Shown: positions 55,725 to 64,000 of the stretch, piece by piece
How positions within the stretch are numbered: position 1 is the stretch's first letter
How the letters are laid out: each line of letters begins with the position of its first letter
Source of the DNA: Bidens hawaiensis
Lineage: Eukaryota; Streptophyta; Magnoliopsida; Asterales; Asteraceae
Reading direction: 5' to 3'
NCBI GenBank assembly: GCA_021521415.1
Contig: JAIQDT010004237.1
Location: 214,535-278,534, forward strand
Length of the DNA: 64,000 bases
Notes under the pieces: generated by a model
Seen by the model: only the letters and a program-made list of their open reading frames with translations
The model's database searches: none
What the model was told of the DNA's origin: nothing
Made by a program: the position numbers and the translations under genes

Positions 55725-57705
55725 ATCCTTTTTCGTCCCGAAAAAAACTTTGCAATGGAATCAGAATCAGATAATATTTTCAAAATATCTCATAGATAAT
55801 CTTAATTAAGCACCAAGAACACAAAAAACCACGATTGCGACCCACGCCTTAATACTTACCAGGAAAAATAAGGTGCGACACTTTTATTAATTCATATGAT
55901 TAAAATGGAACCCACACCTCAAAGCCCTGAAGCCGCCTTACCATGCTTCATTACAGTTTTACCGAACCAGACCACCCCAACTTGACTTAAACCATAAAAT
56001 TAGACGATCAAAATTTTGCACATATGTACAATTTTTAAGCCCATATGTAATAGCTAAGACAATCTTGGATATTTTATCGAAACCAAAACCTAAACTTAAG
56101 TATTAAAGTCTACCAGAATGGCCATTAGATACAATTAAGGTGCAATTAGGTAACCAACTAGTAATAGCCCCCACTACATGACATACCCCCGTTATCAAGC
56201 AATACCCCGAAGTCCATCACCATACGTGAGTAGGAACGAATTCATCTGTAGGGCTTACATATGACGTGTCCCGTGTGGTCCGTTTCTTAATGGTAATGAG
56301 ATGCAAGCACAGGGACCCCATATGACTAACAGCGTGGATGATCAAGTCAGTAGTGAATTTGTACTTTTAAAGCACTTTTTGTGATCATGTTTATTGACTT
56401 ATGAATTGGCAGATAAACTGCGGGTTTGCTATTTTTAAGCTCTTTTTTAATATGAATAAATCCACTTAGGATTTACGCATACCAGATGATAAACCGCATA
56501 CCGACCTATGGTCTCCGTTCCCCGGGGCATCCCGTCAATACAAGATTTAAGGCCATAAAACCATACGCCTATGAAGTGTTAGCCACTTAACTGGTAGTTT
56601 TTTCATTTATGTTTATATCACAAGCCATTTAGCATACTCTAATGTTAACCCTATCCAACTATTGTACTATAGACTATTCATATTAAAATATATTTTTAGT
56701 GATCAAATCTAATAGTAAGGCTTGAGTATGGCCTAATCTTTCATTCCAGCCCTTACACAGGCTTAGCTAAACAAACAAAACCGTGAAGGCGTTTCCCACT
56801 AAAAATCAAGCATTTTAGGTTCAATTAAGTCAATAACCAAATTATTCTTTCATTCTCATGGCTGAGCCTACCAATACATCTCAAATTACGTGTGTTCCCA
56901 TTTTATTTATCTCTTATTATATAATAATTTTAAAAAATAATCCCCGGTTTTTCTATCATTTTCAATTATTTTGCAAAAAATCTTAATTCAATGAACATTA
57001 AAACTTTTAAATTTTTTCAATTTCTCCCTCATCCCCACACTTCAGGCAAACATTGTCCTCAATGTTTAAAATTTAAGACATAAAATAGGGACGGGGTTTA
57101 AAATTCACTTGTAAATTTTCAAACCGGGCCTAATGTGATGGTGGTTATTAAATATACAAAAATACAATTACACTTTTAACACAAAAACTAATAAAAATAA
57201 ATAAGGTTATGAAAACGAAATCACCTGATAGAAAATAAAACTCTAATGTGCAACTCTCATGCCCTCGGTGATGCTCTCGGTGAACTTACCTCTTCAACTC
57301 TCAAAATAAAATCTGCAAACTCTCATACATGTAGAAGCAAGCTTCTCACAAATGTTAAAAATATAGGTCTTTTAACCGTTTGCAAAACCATTAAATTTTA
57401 AATTACCAACCAAGATTAATTAATTTCATAACCAAATTTGTTAAACAAGTAAAAATGTTAAAAGACCTAACTCACTTTCGTAGGAATCACGGTTGCATTT
57501 AGCGTATGCAACAAGCCCTTTAAACTCCCCGTAGCCCGGGTGAACGAGTATGGTCTCGTGAGGGTTTATAGTGAAATACACCCATAAAGTTCAACTACAA
57601 CAAAAAAAATACACACGTACCTGAATACAAGGCCGGGTTGCCTCCCGGTTAGTGCTAAGTTTTTTTTATTAAGGTCTTCAGCCGGACCATTACCTGATTT
57701 GGCAG
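55725..57705 (-). other. Athila-2 conserved non-coding region (replaces pol)
   Basis: No open frame. Blocks at about 55970-56345 and 56480-56610 match Athila-1 (9930-10300 and 10430-10560). The right part (57240-57700) is a linker, with no RT or integrase remnant that I can see. The contrast between preserved non-coding blocks and missing pol suggests that the blocks are needed in cis. Confidence 0.6.
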
Positions 57706-58542
57706 TTATGGTGGTCTAATGGAGTGCTTACCTTCCTCCACCTCGTTCTTCTTACTCCTCCAACATAGTGGTGCACTGTCCATGACACTCCATCTTGGCC
57801 CGAAACATGCCAATCTTCTTTGTTCATTTTCAAACCCCGGTGGCTTCCTCAATTTTTCCTTCTTTGGTGATTTCTCCTTACTTGTCTTACCTGTCTCATC
57901 ATGAACCACCTTTTTTCTTACATGTTTGAAATCATCACCTGACTTTGCCACCTCTGCATCACGTATCTCTACCGCATTTAGCTCCTCTTTTTCTCTCTCC
58001 CACTTCGACCTATCAAACACAAAACTTTCTTCTTTGGTGTCATCCTCATTTACATGAGGAAGACACGTGTTAGTAGCACCTGAACTAGAAGATTTATTTT
58101 CCCAAAAATAATCAAATAAATTTGAAAAAATATGCAAAATTAACTTACGATTACCAAATGCCATGCACACTGTTCCGTCTCGGAAATTTATTTGAGCATT
58201 TGATGTTGCCAAAAACGGTCTCCCCAATATCACTCTTGGCTCTTCTTCATTCTCTACCGGTTCATAATCCAAAACAAGAAAATCTTCAAGATAATAAAAC
58301 TCACCAACCTTTACTGCAACTCCAACCAACTTCCCTCGGGGCCGTCTTCGAGTGAAATCAGCTAACACCAATGTGGTGTCAACTTCTTGTAAAGGTCCAA
58401 ACTCAAACCGGTCATAAACACTCCCCGGTAGAACACTTACACTCGCACCATAATCAACTAGCGCCTTGGTGGTCTTGAACTCTCCAATCTGAATGGGAAT
58501 AAGTGGTGCCCCTGTTTCAAATTCTTCAACTGTGTCGCTCAC
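57706..58542 (-). CDS. Athila-2 aspartic protease domain and tail
   Basis: 278 codons on the minus strand. The protease site VDYGASVSVLPGSVYDRF lies at residues 31-48, and the second block EEPRVILGRPFLATSNAQINFRDG at about 99-122. It is followed by a charged Lys/Glu-rich tail (about 165-278) with no RT start. It is in the same frame as gag to its right, separated by one TAG (58606-58608) and 20 open codons. Gag-protease was therefore probably one ORF, or is read through. The protease would process Gag. Start Met is by default, the first ATG after the TAG. Confidence 0.75.
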   Translation of the reverse strand: MSDTVEEFETGAPLIPIQIGEFKTTKALVDYGASVSVLPGSVYDRFEFGPLQEVDTTLVLADFTRRRPRGKLVGVAVKVGEFYYLEDFLVLDYEPVENEEEPRVILGRPFLATSNAQINFRDGTVCMAFGNRKLILHIFSNLFDYFWENKSSSSGATNTCLPHVNEDDTKEESFVFDRSKWEREKEELNAVEIRDAEVAKSGDDFKHVRKKVVHDETGKTSKEKSPKKEKLRKPPGFENEQRRLACFGPRWSVMDSAPLCWRSKKNEVEEGKHSIRPP

Positions 58543-58605
58543 CCCATGATCTTCAATGGTGATTGCACTAATGTGTACGTTTTTACCATTTGATGAACTG
58601 CAACT

Positions 58606-59958
58606 CTAATGGCTCGGATTCTTCACAGCATCACTTGCTAATTTGGATGGATTTCTCTTCAAACTAGCCACTTCCTCAGCTAGCTGGCTCACCTGTTTAT
58701 CCCTCGCAGCATTGGCTTTCTCTTGGAGCTCTAACCTTTGGTTTACACTTTTATTCTGAGCCTCCTGATCTGTCTTCATCTGCTTCAGAAAATCCATCAC
58801 GTCCTTAATCGACTCCTCCTTGTTACCAGAAGAACTTCGTTGACCTTGTGTTGCCCCTTGACTTTGCTGACCCTGCTGATAACTCTTCTGATAAACCTTA
58901 TTATAACCACCCGACTCTCTTTGATTATACCCGCTTTGACCGCTACCCTTTTTGTTCCCATATTGACGCTGATTCGACTGATAACCTGCTTTTTGGGAAT
59001 TACCTTGAAAATTCGGGTTTTGTTGCGTGTTCGAGTTTCCGTAACTGAAGTTGGGATGGTTTCTGAGGCCTGGGTGATAGGTGTTCGAATTCATATTATT
59101 ATTGTACCTCTTCTCACCCTGAAAAAAGTTCACCTCCTCTTCTTCCTCTTCTTCTTCGTCATCCAACATGACCCCACAAGTAGCCACTACATGGCCTATT
59201 CCACCACAACCTTCACAAACTGGATACGCCTTTCCTGACTTGCCTTTTTCTTTCACTCCCACACCCATCAACTGAACCAACTTTCTCTCCAACCTGGCCA
59301 TACGATCATCCGAGTCACCACTATCCACATCTTTCACAACCGCCCTTTTTACCATGCGATTCGACTGAGCTTGCCTTTTTGAATTCATTGCATGCCTCTC
59401 TACGTGTTGCCAATCTCCATTCTCATCATTAGTAAAAAACGATCCATTTGTGGTCGACTGAAGCTCACGTACATCGTAACTCGACAACCCGTCATGAAAC
59501 GCCTTAATCAACTCCCACAGCACAATCCCGTGATGCGGACAAGTTCTCAACAACCTCTTGAACCTCGTAAATTCTTCATGAAAAGTCTCACCCGAACTTT
59601 GCTGAAAATTTCTGATGGAGGTTCGGGCTTCGGAAGTTCTTTGCGGTGTGTAATACTCGTCTAAGAATTGCTGAGCCAGGTATTGCCACATATAGATACT
59701 TGCTGACGGTAAGGATAAGAACCACTGCTTCGCTAGATCTTTAAGGCTGAACTGAAACACAACTAGCTTAACTTCATCAGCAGTAAACCCTTGACTCGAG
59801 ATGGTGGCACAAATCGCATTAAACTCGCTCAAGTGTAGATATGGCTCTTCAGATGCTTTCCCATGAAAAGTAGGCATCCCAGTCAAGTTACTTTGCTTTA
59901 CTGAAAACGTTCTTCCTTCTCTAACCGGGATCACAATGGGAAGCAGGTTCGTGGCCAC
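58606..59958 (-). CDS. gag: Athila-2 gag, main part
   Basis: 450 codons on the minus strand. The Athila Gag core (YLHLSEFNAICATIS... VVFQFSLKDLAKQWFLSLP... FHEEFTRFKRLLRTCPHHG) spans about residues 35-160. A zinc knuckle CEGCGGIGHVVATC is at about 248-261, then an acidic run and an Asn/Gln/Gly-rich low-complexity tail. A short coiled coil (about 400-440) precedes the TAG. The true N-terminus is upstream (ATG 60594), in the same frame but with frame breaks between. Particle and RNA-binding protein of the non-autonomous element. Confidence 0.82.
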   Translation of the reverse strand: MATNLLPIVIPVREGRTFSVKQSNLTGMPTFHGKASEEPYLHLSEFNAICATISSQGFTADEVKLVVFQFSLKDLAKQWFLSLPSASIYMWQYLAQQFLDEYYTPQRTSEARTSIRNFQQSSGETFHEEFTRFKRLLRTCPHHGIVLWELIKAFHDGLSSYDVRELQSTTNGSFFTNDENGDWQHVERHAMNSKRQAQSNRMVKRAVVKDVDSGDSDDRMARLERKLVQLMGVGVKEKGKSGKAYPVCEGCGGIGHVVATCGVMLDDEEEEEEEEVNFFQGEKRYNNNMNSNTYHPGLRNHPNFSYGNSNTQQNPNFQGNSQKAGYQSNQRQYGNKKGSGQSGYNQRESGGYNKVYQKSYQQGQQSQGATQGQRSSSGNKEESIKDVMDFLKQMKTDQEAQNKSVNQRLELQEKANAARDKQVSQLAEEVASLKRNPSKLASDAVKNPSH

Positions 59959-60594
59959 TTGTGGAATGAAGTGGCTTTGAACCCCCCGAACGCGCGGTGG
60001 AACGAATGCCCTCAGAACCCATCATCGAACTCATATTCGGGAAACTGCGGCTCGGGAATCTCTTGTCGTCTTTGGGCTCGGCGGTTTCTCGGTTGTTGAA
60101 CGGGAAGGGGTTGTTGTTGTGGTCTTCTATAATACTGACCCCCGATCATCCTCCATCTCTTCTTCATCCTCAAACTCATCAAAATTGTCAAATCCCCTAC
60201 GCCGATCATACTCGAACTCGACTCTATTGTGCGGTGGTTCAAACCTGATTGAACGATCATCTCTCATTTGATATCTTCTTTGAGCTCTTGGGTTTCGGTT
60301 TTGGTGAATGGGTGGGTTGAATGGTGGTAGGTCATTGATTGGTGGGTTTTATGGAATGTTTTGTGGGATATTTGGTGGAATGGGTTGTTCTCGATTGTGC
60401 GGCGGGTTAAGGTTATCTGGCTGAAACGCAGGTGGAACCGGGTATGGGTTATCTTCTTGATGATTCATGTCTTCTTCTTTCGATCTTGAAGTTTCACCCC
60501 TTCTTTGTTTTGCTCGGTTTCTTCTCGCGGCTTTCTCAATATCGGGATCAAACTGCAACACCTCCTTGTCTCGAGCAAACCTCGTATGCATCAA
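59959..60594 (-). pseudogene. gag: Athila-2 gag N-terminal part (frame-broken)
   Basis: ATG at about 60591-60594 begins MHTRFARDKEVLQFDPDIEKA, then a Pro/Asn-rich stretch ending at a stop near 60349. The middle continues in another frame (60260-60012: a PQQQPLPVQQPRNRRAQRRQ stretch). The main part returns to the first frame at 59958. Two compensating indels would explain this. Athila-1 gag starts with a similar MHHTR. Confidence 0.7.
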
Positions 60595-60724
60595 CCTAAG
60601 AGATTAACTTCACACCACAAACAAGCACACCCCGCGTAAAATCAACGAAAAAAAGAAATTAAACTAAAATTAAACTAAATTACGCTAATTTAAACAAAAC
60701 TAAACTAGCACTAAGCGCGTTGAG

Positions 60725-60742
60725 TCCCCGGCAACGGCACCA
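60725..60742 (-). promoter_or_regulatory. Athila-2 primer-binding site
   Basis: Sense TGGTGCCGTTGCCGGGGA, three bases from the LTR; one change from Athila-1. Confidence 0.82.
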
Positions 60743-60745
60743 TTT

Positions 60746-62032
60746 TGATGTAGGCTGTCGCGGTCTACTCAAACAATTAATTTTAAGACTTAAATACCTA
60801 TAATAAGTACGGGTAAGTAAGGTCGTCTCCTCAGGGACTCAAGGAAAGTGCAAGTTTATTTAATTTATAACTAATTAGTTAACTTAAGCGGACAGACGAT
60901 GTCAAGCGGTTTTTATAAAAAGGATTTAATTAAGACTAATTATTACTTAAAAAGATTTGTAAACAATATTAATTAAAAAGCATTCATTCTAGGTTCGGGT
61001 TATGTGTTCCATACATTAATCACAGATTCTCTAGTCTTTGGTTTTACAATAATTGCTAGTTCTATGGTTTGATTTTGAATGACAAGCGATACCCTAACCA
61101 AATTGTTGACACAAATGAACCTAGACACCACAATTACCAATTCTATGTATAGGATAATTAACTCAATGATAAGGTTTGATGATTATAGTTTAAGGACACA
61201 AGAGCCTAACCTAAATGTTGATGAATAACCAAACAAACGTTACACAAATCAATAATCACAAACACAACCTTTAATCAACCAAATAACTAATTAAGCAAGA
61301 CAAATCATATAAATTCAATCAAGCTATAACCATTAAGCATTAGAATCTGATCAAAACAGTACTTCACACAAAACCTTAGCCTAGAACGAACACATATGAT
61401 TAGCCGGACATCGACATAATCGTTAAAGTACTTATCTTGATGAACATAAGATCTTAGGACAAACCGGAAGCTTTGGAATGATGGAAAATCACCCTAGAAC
61501 TCCTCTTTTACCTCTAGAAGTCGTAATATCCGAAATAGGGTCGAAAAATCGTTTATATAGTGAAAACCCTAACTTTTGCCGACATTGAGCATCTTCGCAT
61601 ATCACGAAGTTGCATGTCCTACATCTTCGCGATAATGCAACTGAATTCATATTCGAATTCCACTCGTCGAGAAACATGAAATTCATATATTATGGATTCC
61701 GTAACTCATTTTCTAGGCCAAGATATGCCCGTTTTACTAAAACACACTTTCCTGGTAACCCATGTTGTTCAGTTTTCACTTCGGCTTCATGTTTCTCATC
61801 CAATCCTCTCCCGAATCCTTCTTAACCCTCAATACATGTTTCCCCATGCTTCCATCATCTCGAGGCTTGCTTAATCTTCATCTGGATGGCTCTGAATTAG
61901 CTCGTTTAAGCTCCTTAACTTCCAATGTCCTGAAAACACATAACAACGCTTGAAGTACCAATGTTCATTCAATTATTTAACTAAATATAACTAATTAATA
62001 TATAATAATAACTAAGTTTTACCCAACCATCA
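60746..62032 (-). repeat. Athila-2 5' LTR (1287 bp)
   Basis: TGATGTAGGCTG...CAACCATCA, uninterrupted, differing from the 3' LTR at scattered sites. The GCATCTTCGC/CGAAG inverted-repeat cluster is at about 61588-61640 and has lost part of one arm here. Confidence 0.92.
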
Positions 62033-62037
62033 ATTAC

Positions 62038-63530
62038 CCTACTCACGATTTGGAGCTGGCGGCGGTTGTGTTTGCGCTTAAGTTGTGGAGGCATTATTTG
62101 TATGATGTTCCTAGCGTTATCTATACCGATCATGAGAGCTTAAAGTATTTCTTTGAGAAAAAGGAACTGAATATGCGGCAGCATCGATGGTTGGAGATGA
62201 TTAACGATTATGATCTGGAGATTATGTACCATCCCGGTAAGTCTAACGCGGTAGCCGACGCGCTGAGCCGGAAGGAGAGACCGAAACCTAATCGTGTGAA
62301 ATCTTATCAGCTTATTCTTAAACCCGATATTTTGAAACAGAAAGCCAACGTTCAGAATGAAGCTTTACAGGTGGAATTGATTATGTCAGAGCGTATTTGG
62401 GGTCAAGAGAAATTGTTGGAAGACGTCAGTGATGTGGTGAAGTATAAGGATGGTCGTTTATGGGTACCCAGGTATGGGGGATTCAGGGATAAAATATTGG
62501 ATGAAGCACACAAGTCGCGCTATTCCATTCATCCTGGCGCGACCAAGATGTACCAAGACCTGAAGAAGAATTATTGGTGGCATGCGATGAAGTTTGAGGT
62601 GGCTCAGTACGTGAGTAAGTGTTTGACGTGTCTGCAAGTTAAGGCCAAGCACCAGAAGCCGTTCGGGAAACTTCAACCTTTGGAAATACCTGAGTGGAAG
62701 TGGGAGCATCTTACGATGGATTTTGTGACTAAATTGCCTCGTACTCCCAGGGGCAGTTATAACACCATTTGGGTAATCGTTGATAGGCTGACCAAGAGCG
62801 CTCATTTCTTGCCGATTCGAGAGACTTTTTATTATGAGCAGCAGGCCGAAGTGTTTATTCGTGGGATCGTTTCTAGGCACGGGCTACCGGTATCTATAGT
62901 CTCGGATAGGGATACGCGTTTTACCTACAGGTTTTGGAAGAAGTGTCATGAGGAGATTGGTACCAAACTCCTCGTCAGTACCTCTTATCACCCGCAAACG
63001 GATGGTCAGTCCGAGAGGACCATTCAGACTCTTGAGGATATGTTGCGGGCTTGTGTTATCGATTTTGGTGGTAGTTGGGATCGTCACTTACCATTAGTCG
63101 AGTTCTCTTATAATAACAGTTATCACGCCACGATTGGGATGCCACCGTTTGAGATGTTGTATGGTAGGAGGTGTAGGACTCCAGTCTGTTGGGGTTCCAT
63201 TGGTCAGAAACAGTTGGGTAGTTTGGAGGTGGTTGAGGCTACGACTGAGAAGCTCGATAAGATTAAGGCTTATATGAAAGCCACTCAGGATCATCAAAAG
63301 TCCTACACGGATAAAAGGCGAAGGCCTATTGTCTTTGAGGCTGGGGATCGAGTTATGTTGAAAGTTTCTCCTTGGAAGGGTATTATTCGTTTTCGTAAGA
63401 GGGGGAAGCTTAGTCCGAGGTTCATTGGTCCGTTTCGTATATTGTTCCGTGTTGGTGAGGTAGCGTATAGATTGGATTTGACAAGGAGCTCGCGAGGATT
63501 CATCCTACTTTCCACGTGTCCCATTTGAGG
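62038..63530 (+). pseudogene. pol: Chromovirus RNase H end and integrase
   Basis: Continues RNase H after Athila-2 ([18 protein letters not shown]... [19 protein letters not shown]). Integrase has HHCC (H...H in [22 protein letters not shown] at about 62617) and the DDE triad: D in [10 protein letters not shown] in IVSDRDTRF and E in [15 protein letters not shown]. The [16 protein letters not shown] stretch of the C-terminal domain is present. A one-base shift near 63485 ends this frame at 63528; the protein continues in another frame to its right. Confidence 0.9.
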
Positions 63531-63785
63531 AAATTTTTAGTAGATGATGAGGCCCATGTGCCTCTTGATGACATTGAACTTGATAGTAAATTGAACTACG
63601 TTGAAGAACCGGTTGCTATAATTGACCGTCAGGAAAGGCGTTTGAGAAATAAAGTGGTTAGATAGGTGAAGGTGCAGTGGAGGCACCGTAGGGTTCCGAG
63701 GCTAATTGGGAGTCCGAAGACGAGATGATGAAACTCTATCCGCGGTTGTTCCTGTCGTATCGGGATTCGGGGATGAATCCCATTG
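63485..63785 (+). pseudogene. pol: Chromovirus integrase tail with chromodomain-like segment
   Basis: In a shifted frame: [13 protein letters not shown], a stretch ending in YVEEPVAIIDRQERRLRNK, a TAG at about 63663, then VKVQWRHR, and after another shift ANWESEDEMMKLYP. This is the order of a plant chromovirus chromodomain. It is thought to steer integration to heterochromatin; here it is broken. Confidence 0.72.
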
Positions 63786-63799
63786 TAAGGGGGTGGACT
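63786..63799 (+). promoter_or_regulatory. Chromovirus polypurine tract
   Basis: AAGGGGGTGGACT directly before the 3' LTR. Confidence 0.82.
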
Positions 63800-64000
63800 T
63801 GTGACACCCGTTAATTTTTCGGTTTAAAGATTTAATGCTTGTAAAGTATGTATATTTCTTAGGATTTAACCGGCATTTCTCGGAAGCCTTCTCGTCATCC
63901 CGGTACGTTAAATCCTTAACCTTACTTCAAGTTGCCATATCTTTCAAATTTGAGGGGCTAGGATGAAACATTTTTATATTATCACATAATACTTAAAACC
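63800..64000 (+). repeat. Chromovirus 3' LTR, first 201 bp
   Basis: TGTGACACCCGTTAATTTTTC start. From about 63859 it matches the 5' LTR from 46074 nearly perfectly. Cut by the window edge. Confidence 0.88.

Larger units (their letters stand above)
51346..62032 (-). mobile_element. Athila-2: non-autonomous Athila derivative (gag and protease only)
   Basis: TSD ATTAC (51341-51345 and 62033-62037). LTRs are at 60746-62032 (5' in sense) and 51346-55711 (3', interrupted by a solo LTR). Without that insertion it is about 7.6 kb. In sense order: PBS (60725-60742), gag, protease, a short linker, then directly the same conserved non-coding region as Athila-1 and a PPT. There is no RT, RNase H or integrase in any frame between 55712 and 57706, so the pol core was lost. 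It resembles the TR-GAG type of non-autonomous elements and would need a helper Athila. Confidence 0.88.
46070..64000 (+). mobile_element. Tekay-like Ty3/gypsy chromovirus, split by Athila-2, runs off the window
   Basis: A 5' LTR piece (about 46070-47999), iMet-type PBS, gag, protease, RT, RNase H, integrase, a chromodomain-like tail, PPT and the first 201 bp of the 3' LTR (from 63800). 5' LTR and 3' LTR share the stretch AGGATTTAACCGGCATTTCT onward (46074 and 63859), fixing the pairing. Integrase ends in a chromodomain-like segment, which with the gene order PR-RT-RH-INT places it among chromoviruses; the Tekay/Del clade is my best guess. Athila-2 is inserted in RNase H. Several frameshifts and stops: inactive. 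The left TSD cannot be defined because the LTR start is unclear and the right end is outside the window. Confidence 0.85.

Overview
The window is repeat-dense nuclear DNA from a flowering plant. I find no host gene, rRNA, functional tRNA or CRISPR array. Almost everything after about position 4,580 is nested LTR retrotransposons. The LTR types (TGTAACACCC, TGTCACACCC and TGTGACACCC starts; Athila elements with a TGGCGCCGTTGCCGGGGA primer site; Copia elements with an extra ORF after pol) would fit an Asteraceae genome, but that assignment is inference.

Layout. (1) 1-4,580: AT-rich intergenic DNA with a Mutator-like element (1158-2390) that carries a nested hAT MITE (1369-1848), then an old inverted-repeat region (about 3010-3830). 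(2) 4581-7097: a 2.5-kb solo LTR with TSD GGTAA, inserted in a MITE-like element that resumes at 7098. (3) 7795-45854: one minus-strand Athila element (here Athila-1; TSD ATCCT) about 11.2 kb long without its guests. It is split by two plus-strand Copia/Sirevirus-like elements: Copia-A (13817-28081, TSD CTCCC, decayed, itself holding a solo Athila LTR at 19805-21486, TSD ATCAG) inside its reverse transcriptase, and Copia-B (31592-44195, TSD GTAAA, 496-bp LTRs identical as read) inside its 5' LTR. (4) About 46070 to beyond 64000: a plus-strand Tekay-like chromovirus, split at 51346-62032 by a minus-strand Athila derivative (Athila-2, TSD ATTAC) that has gag and protease but no RT, RNase H or integrase, and that carries a 3.06-kb solo LTR (52496-55551, TSD AATCT).

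The most interesting system is shared by Copia-A and Copia-B, which are clearly different families. Both have a consensus splice donor (GAG|GTAAGT) inside gag and a branch-point-plus-acceptor (CTAAY...TTGTGCAG|) at the start of pol. In both, splicing would join gag to pol exactly in frame. Unspliced RNA would give a longer Gag with a coiled coil and a second zinc knuckle. Both have a further acceptor (CTAAC...TGCAG|) two bases before the ATG of a third large ORF (ORF4). ORF4 has two conserved domains around a variable linker with a nuclear-localisation-like basic cluster, and no visible membrane segment. Each family also carries its own short motif, repeated in both orientations, in the same three non-coding places: LTR, leader and the stretch before ORF4. 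The motif is GCGAAGTT in Copia-B and GTTCTCGG/CCGAGA(T/A)C in Copia-A. A roughly 1.15-kb non-coding block between pol and ORF4, starting with a tandem pair of about 125-nt modules, is also conserved. I infer a family-specific self-recognition system, possibly ORF4 binding its own motif in a way analogous to VANC anti-silencing proteins of VANDAL transposons. This is a hypothesis, not a demonstrated function.

Only Copia-B looks recent. Its coding regions are largely open, but the third catalytic acidic residue of RNase H is a tyrosine. The other elements carry many nonsense codons, several explicable by C-to-T change, and frameshifts.
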